From Methanobacteriaceae archaeon (lineage in GTDB: Archaea > Methanobacteriota > Methanobacteria > Methanobacteriales > Methanobacteriaceae), in assembly GCA_013403005.1 (NCBI GenBank), contig JACBOA010000001.1:415040-479039 (forward strand): a stretch of 64,000 nucleotides of DNA, in the 5' to 3' direction. The notes under the pieces were generated by a model, which had not been told where the DNA came from, did not search any database, and was given only the letters and a program-made list of their open reading frames with translations. Shown piece by piece: positions 34,798 through 43,567 of this stretch. A program made the position numbers and the translations under genes. Each line of letters opens with the position of its first letter. Positions within the stretch are counted from its first letter, which is position 1.

Positions 34798-35445
34798 ATG
34801 TACATAGTGATAATGGGTGGTGGAAGGGTAGGATTAACCCTTGCTAACTACTTGGTGACTTCAGGAAATGATGTAACTCTAATAGAAAGTAATAGGGGTT
34901 TGTGTGCAAATGCTGCCACGGAATTAGATGCGTTGGTCATCTGCGGGAATGGTACGGATTTAAAAATCCTGGAAGAGGCTAATGTATCTGATGCTGATGT
35001 TTTTGTGGCAGCCACGGGTCATGATGAGGCCAACTTGCTATCGTGTATCCTGGTCAAAGAGTATAAAGTGCCTAAAATCATTGCCAGGGTCAGCAATCCT
35101 GATCATGAAGAGGCTTTTAAGAAGGTGGGTATCAACCATGTTATAAGTCCAGAGCTCACTGCAGCAGGATACCTGGAAAAACTGATCAACCGCCCTAAAA
35201 TTGCTGATTTAATCGTTGTGGGTAAGGGGAATGCAGAACTACTCGACATAAGCATTCAGAATTCCAAAGTAGTTGGGAAGAGAGTTGGTGATCTCAGTCC
35301 TACTGATGATTATATAATTGCAGCCATTCATCAAAATGGTGAGATGTACATCCCCCAGGATGACTGGGTTCTGGAAAAAAATGAAAAAATATCAGTGCTG
35401 GTTAAAACCAGTTCAGTGAAGAAGGTAACCTCTTTTTTCATCTGA
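34798..35445 (+). CDS. trkA: TrkA-type potassium channel/uptake regulator
   Basis: The protein has 215 residues. An N-terminal RCK domain binds NAD(H) (MYIVIMGGGRVGLTLANYL; acid VTLIESN; GNGTDLKILEEANV), followed by a TrkA-C domain (about 140-215; VGKGNAELLDISIQNSKVVG). Such subunits gate a membrane Trk/Ktr potassium transporter, which is not encoded beside it. An AAGGTG SD precedes the ATG. The gene ends facing cobQ, with a tandem repeat tract between the stops. Confidence 0.9.
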   Translation: MYIVIMGGGRVGLTLANYLVTSGNDVTLIESNRGLCANAATELDALVICGNGTDLKILEEANVSDADVFVAATGHDEANLLSCILVKEYKVPKIIARVSNPDHEEAFKKVGINHVISPELTAAGYLEKLINRPKIADLIVVGKGNAELLDISIQNSKVVGKRVGDLSPTDDYIIAAIHQNGEMYIPQDDWVLEKNEKISVLVKTSSVKKVTSFFI

Positions 35446-35530
35446 CATGATACAATTATGTGATTATTTGTATGTTAAATTGTAATTACCTTATCTAAAT
35501 CTTATTTATCTCTAAATTTCGTTTAAATTT

Positions 35531-35600
35531 TAATTTCTTTTAATTTCTTTTAATTTCTTTTAATTTCTTTTAATTTCTTTTAATTTCTTTTAATTTCTTT
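35531..35600. repeat. Seven tandem copies of a 10-base unit
   Basis: TAATTTCTTT is repeated seven times without a mismatch, with partial units on each side. The period of ten bases places short T-tracts (A-tracts on the other strand) once per helical turn, which should give marked intrinsic DNA bending. It lies between the convergent stops of the trkA-like gene and cobQ, where the T-rich reading could also serve as an archaeal transcript end. Confidence 0.9.
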
Positions 35601-35615
35601 TAATCTGTCAATAAA

Positions 35616-37148
35616 TCAGATTTCAAATCCTATTACATCCTGGAGAAGCTGCATATCAATATTTTCTTCAACCAGGTTAGATAATCTCTGGATTGAAAAC
35701 TTTTTTAACTCCTGGAAATCGTCCCGTTGGTAGCCTAATGGTTCAATATCATTTTTTTCTCTTAAAAAATCAGTGAATGATCTGCGGAAATGGAAATTAT
35801 GGAAGATTCCATGGAAATAGGTACCTGCAGTTAAACCTTCCTGAGCACCGTCAAAACCAGCTTGAGGATGATTTCCACAACCTTTTATAACTTTAAGAAG
35901 TGGCTTTGAGGTTTTAAGATGAGAAATTCCTTCATGAAGTTCGTATCCTTCAACAACTTCTCCATTGATGTTTCTGAACATGCCATTGCCAATCATGGTT
36001 CCCTTGCTCTGGCTGATTATCTTTTCCACTGCTCCGAAGGTGGTTTTAACATCCAGAATCCCTATCCCGTTAACTGTTCCAATACTTGACTCTTTAAGGG
36101 AAGAATCTATTATTTTTGTACCTAAAATCTGGTATCCTCCGCAGATACCAAATACAGGTATTTCCCGGGCAAGGGTTTGAATTTCATCTGCCTGACCACA
36201 TTTATCCAAGGCTACCATATCACTGATACTGTTACGTGTCCCTGGGATGATCACTGCATCCACATTTTTAATTTCATCCCCTATTTCAATGAGTTTCAAT
36301 CCAACTTCTGGTTCGTATTCCAGGGGATCAATATCCGTGAAATTAGAAATACGTGGTAATCTCATCACTCCAATGGTTATTTTCCCACCAGTATGATATT
36401 TACGTTCTGAAAGTGATGCAGAGTCTTCTTCAGGGAGTTTGAGGTCCTGATCGTAGGGTAACACTCCCAGCACAGGCACCCCCACTATATCTTCTATTTG
36501 CTTAATTCCCGGCATCAATATGTCTAAATTACCTCTAAATTTGTTTATTACAATTCCTTTAATCCTCTGACGATCCTCAGGTGGTAGGAGCTGGAAAGTA
36601 CCGGCAATTGAGGCAAAAACTCCTCCTTTGTCAATATCAGCCACTAAAATAACATCTGCATTCGCTAACCTGGCTATCTGCATGTTAGCCAGATCCACAT
36701 CCAGCATGTTTATTTCAGCTGGTGAACCGGCTCCTTCCATAATAATAACATCGTAATCTTTTGATAGGGCCTCTAAAGATTCATTAATGGCCTTCAATGC
36801 ATTATTACGGAACTTGTGTTGATAATGGTAGAAATTCATATCTCCAGCAGGTTTTCCATGTACAATTACCTGGGATATGAAGTCTTCCTTTGGTTTTAGC
36901 AGGACCGGATTCATATGGTGATGTGGTTCCACCCCTGCAGCTTCTGCCTGAAGTACTTGCGCCATTGCTATTTCCCTGTTTTCGCGGGTGGTGAATGAGT
37001 TAAGGGACATGTTCTGAGATTTGAATGGAGCCACACGATATCCTCTCTGGGAGAAAATCCTGCACAGTGCTGCAACCAGCACACTTTTCCCAGCGTTTGA
37101 TGCGGTTCCCTGAACCATTATAAATTTCGTTTTATTTGAATCCGCCAT
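35616..37148 (-). CDS. cobQ: Cobyric acid synthase CobQ/CbiP
   Basis: This is a glutamine-dependent amidotransferase that amidates four side chains of adenosylcobyrinic diamide. The 510-residue protein has the N-terminal ATP domain (IMVQGTASNAGKSVLVAAL; FKSQNMSLNS; IIMEGAGSPAE; VADIDKGGVFAS) and a C-terminal glutaminase domain with the nucleophile Cys in PVFGICGGYQILG and a late His in GTYFHGIFHN. Length and motif order are normal. It works in the same pathway as the cobK gene at 2818 but is not linked to it. Confidence 0.96.
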   Translation of the reverse strand: MADSNKTKFIMVQGTASNAGKSVLVAALCRIFSQRGYRVAPFKSQNMSLNSFTTRENREIAMAQVLQAEAAGVEPHHHMNPVLLKPKEDFISQVIVHGKPAGDMNFYHYQHKFRNNALKAINESLEALSKDYDVIIMEGAGSPAEINMLDVDLANMQIARLANADVILVADIDKGGVFASIAGTFQLLPPEDRQRIKGIVINKFRGNLDILMPGIKQIEDIVGVPVLGVLPYDQDLKLPEEDSASLSERKYHTGGKITIGVMRLPRISNFTDIDPLEYEPEVGLKLIEIGDEIKNVDAVIIPGTRNSISDMVALDKCGQADEIQTLAREIPVFGICGGYQILGTKIIDSSLKESSIGTVNGIGILDVKTTFGAVEKIISQSKGTMIGNGMFRNINGEVVEGYELHEGISHLKTSKPLLKVIKGCGNHPQAGFDGAQEGLTAGTYFHGIFHNFHFRRSFTDFLREKNDIEPLGYQRDDFQELKKFSIQRLSNLVEENIDMQLLQDVIGFEI

Positions 37149-37612
<464 letters not shown>

Positions 37613-39526
37613 ATGGCAAATTATAACTCAGATTCTGAGGTTTCTAATGAAGAAAATCTCAAAGTTCGTAGTTACAAAACTTCAGGAGACATAGATGTTC
37701 CTGAAAAGATCATAGATCAGATCATCGGTCAAGAAGAGGCAGTTGAGACCATTAAAAAGGCTGCCAAACAACGCCGTAATGTTCTTTTAATTGGAGAACC
37801 AGGTGTTGGGAAATCAATGCTGGCCAAGGGAATGGCTGAACTATTACCACCAGAAGAACTGCAGGACATACTGGTATATCCTAATATGGAGGACAACCAG
37901 AATCCTCTTATTGGAGTAATGCCTGCTGGTGAAGGAAAAAATGTGGTGACCAACTACAAATTAAAGGCCAAAGGACAGGAAGAACGCAAAAACATGTTCA
38001 TGATAGCCATAATCAGCCTTATTCTGGTTATTGGTTTTGTAATGCAACAGTTTTTAGCAGCAATCATTGCCGCGGCTATTGTATTCTTTGGACTGCTGCA
38101 GATGAAGCCCCGTGGTACAGTGATGGTTCCCAAACTCCTCATTAACAATGACAAAAAAAACATGGCTCCTTTTGTGGATGCTACAGGTGCACATGCCGGA
38201 GCCCTTTTAGGAGATGTTAGGCACGACCCTTACCAGTCTGGTGGACTGGGTACTCCAGCCCATGAAAGAGTGGAAGCAGGTATGATCCATAAAGCCAACA
38301 AGGGAGTGCTTTATGTTGATGAAATAGGTTCCATGAAAATGAAAACCCAGCAGGAACTCTTAACCGCCATGCAGGAGAAGAAGTACCAGATAACTGGTCA
38401 GAGTGAAACCAGCAGTGGGGCTATGGTACGTTCACAGGAAGTGCCATGTGACTTTGTGCTGGTGGCCTCTGGAAACTTGCATGTGCTGGAAGGGATGCAC
38501 GTAGCACTCAGAAGCAGGATACGTGGTTATGGTTATGAAGTTTACATGAAAGACACCATGAAAGACACCCCGGAAAACAGGGATAAACTGGTTCAATTCG
38601 TGGCCCAGGAAGTTAAAAAAGACGGCCGCATACCCCACTTCAGCCGTGAAGCAGTTGAAGAAATCATACACGAAGCCCAACGTAGAGCAGGTAAAAAAGA
38701 AGCTCTAACCCTTAGATTAAGAGACCTGGGTGGTCTGGTAAGGGCCGCTGGAGACATAGCCAAAGGTGAAAAGGCCGACTTCGTCACCTTGGAACATGTG
38801 CTAAGCGCTAAAAAACTGGCCAGAACCCTGGAACAGCAAATCGCTGACCGTTACATTGTCCAGAAAAAACGATACAGTATATTCAAATCCGAGGGTGGTG
38901 AAGTAGGAAAAGTTAACGGATTAGCTGTTATTGGTGGACATTTTGGCAGCGGTATTATAATGCCCATTGCAGCTGAAGCAGCCCCAGCACATATTAAAGA
39001 TGCCGGTAAAATTATTGCCACAGGCAAACTGGGAGAGATTGCTAAGGAAGCAGTACAGAATGTCAGTGCCCTGATTAAAAAGCACACTGGAACTGACATA
39101 TCCAACTATGACATTCACATTCAATTCGTGCAATCACACGAAGGAGTAGAAGGAGACAGTGCCAGTGTATCAGTTGCCACTGCAGTGATATCTGCCCTGG
39201 AAAACATACCAGTGGATCAATCAGTAGCTCTCACCGGTTCTTTAAGTATTCGGGGTGAAGTGCTACCTGTAGGAGGAGTCACTGCTAAAATTGAAGCAGC
39301 AGCTGAGGCCGGAATTTGCAAAGTATTGATTCCTAAATCCAACATGGATGATGTTCTAATCGAGGAACACTACCGTGAAAAGATTGAAATCATACCGGTT
39401 GAAACCTTGAGCGAAGTCCTAGAACATGCCCTTATGGGTAATGGTAAAAAAAGCCTCATGGACAAGATGCAGAAGATCACCAGTATGGTACCAAAGGGAA
39501 TACTACAAAAACCAGCAACCCATTAA
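37613..39526 (+). CDS. lonB: Membrane-anchored archaeal Lon protease (LonB)
   Basis: The 637-residue ATP-dependent protease has an AAA domain with Walker A GEPGVGKS near residue 61, interrupted by two membrane helices (about residues 127-165) that anchor it to the inner face of the membrane, then Walker B-type VLYVDEIGSM near 235. The C-terminal protease domain has the catalytic dyad Ser516 (EGDSASVS) and Lys559 (GGVTAKIEAA). This is the classic LonB layout, so it is complete. It degrades damaged and membrane proteins. It is transcribed alone. Confidence 0.97.
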   Translation: MANYNSDSEVSNEENLKVRSYKTSGDIDVPEKIIDQIIGQEEAVETIKKAAKQRRNVLLIGEPGVGKSMLAKGMAELLPPEELQDILVYPNMEDNQNPLIGVMPAGEGKNVVTNYKLKAKGQEERKNMFMIAIISLILVIGFVMQQFLAAIIAAAIVFFGLLQMKPRGTVMVPKLLINNDKKNMAPFVDATGAHAGALLGDVRHDPYQSGGLGTPAHERVEAGMIHKANKGVLYVDEIGSMKMKTQQELLTAMQEKKYQITGQSETSSGAMVRSQEVPCDFVLVASGNLHVLEGMHVALRSRIRGYGYEVYMKDTMKDTPENRDKLVQFVAQEVKKDGRIPHFSREAVEEIIHEAQRRAGKKEALTLRLRDLGGLVRAAGDIAKGEKADFVTLEHVLSAKKLARTLEQQIADRYIVQKKRYSIFKSEGGEVGKVNGLAVIGGHFGSGIIMPIAAEAAPAHIKDAGKIIATGKLGEIAKEAVQNVSALIKKHTGTDISNYDIHIQFVQSHEGVEGDSASVSVATAVISALENIPVDQSVALTGSLSIRGEVLPVGGVTAKIEAAAEAGICKVLIPKSNMDDVLIEEHYREKIEIIPVETLSEVLEHALMGNGKKSLMDKMQKITSMVPKGILQKPATH

Positions 39527-39837
39527 TTTTTCAGGGTTCTATTCTCTTTTTTTTATTTATTTTAACAAGATAAGCTTTATTAATAATCTTTATTAGATCT
39601 AGTTGGACTATTAATTGCTAAATAGTAAATAAATTCATTCTGTTCCAATTTAAATTTAAATTTAAAGGAATATGGATCTCACTAAAAAAAAACACTTTAT
39701 AACTATAAAATTGAAATCAAAAAACTTTCTCAAGATATTTCAAGATATTAATTTCTTCGGACATAATCTAAAGAAAAATCTTGAGAAAAACCATTACTAT
39801 AAAAGCAGGGAACAATAATTAATATAAGAGAGTAAAT
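39527..39837. other. Intergenic gap between lonB and the small ORF
   Basis: 311 AT-rich bases. The lonB stop is followed by TTTTTTTTATTTATTTT, a probable transcript end. ACTATAAAAG near 39796 is a TATA-like box for what follows. No gene seen. Confidence 0.45.
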
Positions 39838-39954
39838 ATGGATTTTTTTGATTATCTCTACTATTTTTTCGAGGTTATTTGTGGAGTTATAATTGGATTT
39901 GCCCGATTTTATTTACTTAATTTGAATATCTGTATGGAAATATTATTTGGATAG
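39838..39954 (+). CDS. Possible 38-residue hydrophobic leader or membrane peptide
   Basis: An open frame of 38 codons starts MDFFDYLYYFFEVICGVIIG and is mostly hydrophobic, with one likely membrane helix. It ends 18 bases before the DEAD-box helicase gene. A TATA-like box lies about 40 bases upstream and a weak SD GAGAG before the ATG. It may be a real small membrane protein, a leader peptide, or chance. It is below the length at which composition proves coding. Confidence 0.3.
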   Translation: MDFFDYLYYFFEVICGVIIGFARFYLLNLNICMEILFG

Positions 39955-39972
39955 ATAAATAAGGAAGATAAC

Positions 39973-41553
39973 ATGGAAAGTTTATTATTTGAAGATTTGG
40001 ATTTATCCCGTGAAATGAAACGTGCCATAGCTGACATGGGATTTGAAGAAGCAACACCCATCCAGTCACTGGTTTTACCCCACATATTACAGGGTAGGGA
40101 TGTTATTGGCCAGGCCCAAACCGGAACAGGTAAAACAGCAGCCTTTGGGATACCTGTTCTGGAAATGATTAACCCCTCGGATAGGAGTGTTCAGGCTGTT
40201 ATATTATGCCCCACCAGGGAATTAGCCATTCAAGTGGCAGAGGAAATTAAAAAACTGTCAAAATATAAAAAAACATCTGTACTGCCAGTTTATGGAGGAC
40301 AACCCATCGAAAGGCAGATTAAAGCCCTTAAAAGAGGAGTGCAAATTATAATAGGAACTCCAGGAAGGGTGATGGATCATATTCACCGGCGCACCCTTAA
40401 GATGGACCAGGTTAAGATGATCATCCTAGATGAGGCTGATGAAATGCTGGACATGGGTTTCCGAGATGATATAGAATTTGTCTTAGAACAAATACCTGCC
40501 CAGAGGCAAATGTTATTATTCTCTGCCACCATGTCTCCGGTGATTCTAGGATTAACCAGAAAATACCAGAACAATCCTGAAATGCTCAAAGTAGCTCACC
40601 AGGAACTCACCGTCCCAGAAATTGAGCAGATATATTTTGAAGTAAGGGAACAGATGAAATTGGACTTGTTAACCCGGCTTATAGATATGCATAATCTGAA
40701 ATTAGCCCTGGTATTTTGTAACACTAAAAGGAGGGTTGATCGTCTGGTAAATCATCTTCAAACCAGAGGATACTTCGCTGATGGATTGCATGGAGATATG
40801 AGTCAGAATCAGCGTGATAGGGTTATGAACAAATTCCGGAAGGGTCAAATTGAGATTCTGGTAGCTACGGATGTAGCAGCCCGGGGAATTGATGTGGATG
40901 ATGTGGAAGCTGTTTTCAACTATGATGTACCCAACAACGAAGAATATTACGTTCACCGGATAGGAAGGACTGGAAGGGCAGGTAAACGTGGACAGGCCTT
41001 CACATTTGTAGCTGGTAAGGAAATCTACAAGTTGAGGGATATCCAGCGCTATACAAAGGTCAGAATAGAACAGCAGCAGATACCTTCCCCTCGCGAAGTG
41101 GAAGAAGTTAAAAGGGACCTTTTCCTGGAAAGACTTAAAAAAGAGATGAATAACGAGAATCTGGATAGGGAGGTTCATCTGGTGGAAAGGCTGATGGAAG
41201 AGGACTACAGCTCAGTTGAAATAGCAGCCGCCCTTCTAAGGCTTTACTTGGGAAGCAAGGATGATTCCAGTCAAATTGGATCCAGTTATGGTGATACAGG
41301 TGCACAACCCGGCAAGGTAAGATTTTTCATCAATGTGGGTCGCAAGCAAAGAGTGAAGGCTAAAGACATTGTACGTGCTATTGGAGATGTTTCAGGTTTA
41401 TCTTCCACCAGCATTGGTCGCATAGATGTTTTTGATAAATTCTCCTTTGTAGAACTTCCCGAACAACATGCCAGGGAGGTATCCGGAGCCCTGCAAAGGA
41501 AGGGAATAAAAGGCCTCCGTGTAAACCTGGAACCTGCAAATAAGAAGCTGTGA
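39973..41553 (+). CDS. DEAD-box RNA helicase with C-terminal DbpA-like RNA-binding domain
   Basis: The 526-residue helicase shows motifs in order: Q motif (FEEATPIQS), motif I AQTGTGKT, PTRELA, TPGR, DEAD in ILDEADEMLDMGF, SAT, and the second RecA domain with VATDVAARGIDVDDV and HRIGRTGRAGKRG. Residues from about 450 (KVRFFINVGRKQRVKAKDIV) form a DbpA/CsdA-type RNA-binding domain. It unwinds structured RNA, probably in ribosome assembly or cold adaptation. AAGGAAG upstream is the SD. It follows a possible small ORF. Confidence 0.95.
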   Translation: MESLLFEDLDLSREMKRAIADMGFEEATPIQSLVLPHILQGRDVIGQAQTGTGKTAAFGIPVLEMINPSDRSVQAVILCPTRELAIQVAEEIKKLSKYKKTSVLPVYGGQPIERQIKALKRGVQIIIGTPGRVMDHIHRRTLKMDQVKMIILDEADEMLDMGFRDDIEFVLEQIPAQRQMLLFSATMSPVILGLTRKYQNNPEMLKVAHQELTVPEIEQIYFEVREQMKLDLLTRLIDMHNLKLALVFCNTKRRVDRLVNHLQTRGYFADGLHGDMSQNQRDRVMNKFRKGQIEILVATDVAARGIDVDDVEAVFNYDVPNNEEYYVHRIGRTGRAGKRGQAFTFVAGKEIYKLRDIQRYTKVRIEQQQIPSPREVEEVKRDLFLERLKKEMNNENLDREVHLVERLMEEDYSSVEIAAALLRLYLGSKDDSSQIGSSYGDTGAQPGKVRFFINVGRKQRVKAKDIVRAIGDVSGLSSTSIGRIDVFDKFSFVELPEQHAREVSGALQRKGIKGLRVNLEPANKKL

Positions 41554-41605
41554 AATTTACTATAATGTGAGGTTACACAAGCTAACACATTTTCTTTTAT
41601 GAAAT

Positions 41606-42022
41606 TTAGGATATATTTTTGAGCACGGTAAGACGATTTACACCATCCCGGTATTCGTAATGAACATCATCAGCCAATGTTTTCAGAAAATGAATACCCA
41701 ACCCTCCAGGGGACCTGTCCTCTAATGAAGCCTTTAAATCGGGTTTATCTGCATCTAGTGGGTTGAAGGGTTGCCCCCGGTCTTCTATGATTAGTATGAT
41801 CTTATCAGTTTTTTCATAGATGGTGAGATGGATGGGTCCTCCAGTCTGCTTAGGGTAGCCATGCAGTATAATATTGGAGGCAACTTCATCTGCAGCTAGC
41901 TGAAGCTGGAAAATTCCCTTATCATTCAAACCCATTTCACGGGCATGACGAGATATAAAATCAGCAATCACAGACAAATTCTTCAAATCTGCCTCAACCT
42001 CCAATCTGAATTTACCATCCAT
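41606..42022 (-). CDS. RsbW/SpoIIAB-like anti-sigma-type histidine-kinase-fold protein
   Basis: The protein has 138 residues and a single HATPase domain. The N box QLQLAADEVASNIILHGYP and the G1 box IIEDRGQPFNPLDA are clear, then a glycine loop SPGGLGIHFLKTL. In bacteria this family binds sigma factors and phosphorylates a STAS antagonist. Archaea lack sigma factors, so the bound partner must be something else. Its start codon overlaps the stop of the SpoIIE-like phosphatase by one base, which ties the two together in translation. Confidence 0.88.
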   Translation of the reverse strand: MDGKFRLEVEADLKNLSVIADFISRHAREMGLNDKGIFQLQLAADEVASNIILHGYPKQTGGPIHLTIYEKTDKIILIIEDRGQPFNPLDADKPDLKASLEDRSPGGLGIHFLKTLADDVHYEYRDGVNRLTVLKNIS

Positions 42023-43389
42023 TACAAGGCCCTCCGTAAAACCATTAATGTGATATCATCAGCCTGGGCAGTGCCAGATGCGAATTCATAAACCCCATCA
42101 ATTATCTTATTCTGCAATTTAAGAGGGGATAGGTCCTCATTTTCTTCAATAATTTTAATCAGCTGTTTTTCACCAAACTGTTCCTCAATTTTATTCACAG
42201 CCTCAGTAACCCCATCGGTGTATAAAACCAGAAGATCCCCAGGATAAATATCAATGGTTTTTTCAGCCAATTTAAGACCCTTCATGGCTCCTAAAACCAC
42301 ACCACCAGTACTTAATCTTATAATTTCTTTACCCTCACTCCTTAAAAGTAAGGGAGGGTTATGCCCTGCATTTACAAAGGTCAGAGTATTCTTTTCATGA
42401 TCCAGAACACCGTAAAATAGGGTTACAAACATGTTGGAATGGGGTTCCTCATTAATGAAGTTGTTAACACTTTCTATCATTTTACTAACCCCCGGGTTGC
42501 GGCAGGCCTTTGCCCGGAGCAGGGTGCGTGAAAATGCCATGAAAAGGGCTGCAGGAATACCTTTACCAGAAACATCTCCAATGGCAAGTCCAGTTTGTTT
42601 CTCTGATATGGGGATGAAATCATAAAAATCCCCTCCCACTTCCTGGGCAGGGATGCTGGTGGCAGCCAGCTGATAATTTTCAATATAGGGTATGTGGTGT
42701 GGTAGAAAGCTTTCCTGGATCTGATGAGCTATCTCCAGTTCCTTCTTCCTTCTTTCCAGTTGAGCAAATAGCTTATCCCTTTCCTTTTTTGTATTCCTTT
42801 CCTTAATGAGATTAGTGATCATGAAGGCGAAGATGAACATTCCCAAGGCATTGGCCAGTATCATGGGAATGTATAAATTTTCAACCACCACCACTGCCTT
42901 GCTATAGGGGGATGTCAGAATCAGTGCCAGTAACAAATGTAATGATTCCATGAGAATGGAGAAGAGAACTGCTCCGAAGATACCTATGAAACGCTTCTTA
43001 TTGGCCAGGTAGATTATACCTGCAAAAACTCCTGCCAGGACTGTGGATAAAGAGCAGGGGATGCAGGTGAATCCTCCCATGGTTAAACGGTGCAGTCCAC
43101 CTATTAGGCCAGCTCCCAGTCCCACAATCGGACCTCCCACCAGTCCTGCTACCATAGGGCCCAGATCCCTTACATTGGCTATGGCTCCGAAAATATTCAC
43201 CCCAGAGTAGGAGCCATAGATGGAGATACCTCCAAATATTAAAATAAGGATCAACTGATTTTTGATGGTTAACTTCCCATCAAGAACCTCATTGAAATAT
43301 TTAAAACGACTTAAAAGGTAGGCTATAACTACAATAACACATACTTTCTCTAAGAGATCTAGAAAAAGTTCGATACTTAAAGGTTCCAT
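42022..43389 (-). CDS. SpoIIE/RsbU-like PP2C phosphatase with LytS-type membrane domain
   Basis: The 455-residue protein has six or so N-terminal helices of the 5TM-LYT type (residues 1-195; motifs GSYSGVNIFGAIANVRDLGP and VGGPIVGLGAGLIGGLHRL), a short coiled coil (about 195-225), and a PP2C phosphatase of the SpoIIE class (AQEVGGDFYDF, AIGDVSGKGIPAAL, VNAGHNPPLLL, LYTDGVTEA, ADDITLMVL). The aspartates for Mn2+ are present. It should dephosphorylate the STAS protein on a membrane signal, releasing the RsbW-like partner's client. Confidence 0.92.
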   Translation of the reverse strand: MEPLSIELFLDLLEKVCVIVVIAYLLSRFKYFNEVLDGKLTIKNQLILILIFGGISIYGSYSGVNIFGAIANVRDLGPMVAGLVGGPIVGLGAGLIGGLHRLTMGGFTCIPCSLSTVLAGVFAGIIYLANKKRFIGIFGAVLFSILMESLHLLLALILTSPYSKAVVVVENLYIPMILANALGMFIFAFMITNLIKERNTKKERDKLFAQLERRKKELEIAHQIQESFLPHHIPYIENYQLAATSIPAQEVGGDFYDFIPISEKQTGLAIGDVSGKGIPAALFMAFSRTLLRAKACRNPGVSKMIESVNNFINEEPHSNMFVTLFYGVLDHEKNTLTFVNAGHNPPLLLRSEGKEIIRLSTGGVVLGAMKGLKLAEKTIDIYPGDLLVLYTDGVTEAVNKIEEQFGEKQLIKIIEENEDLSPLKLQNKIIDGVYEFASGTAQADDITLMVLRRAL

Positions 43390-43567
43390 GGAAATCTGAT
43401 TCTTATTTTTAGTTCTTTTAGAAATCTTTCAGAATATATTCATTAAACAAATGGAGCTATCCAATTATTATTCCCAGTTTTGAAACATCTACCTCTTGTG
43501 TTTTTAAAAATATCCATTTTTATTTGTTGATTTTTTGGATAACCATTAGTCGGTAGCAGTTGTATGA

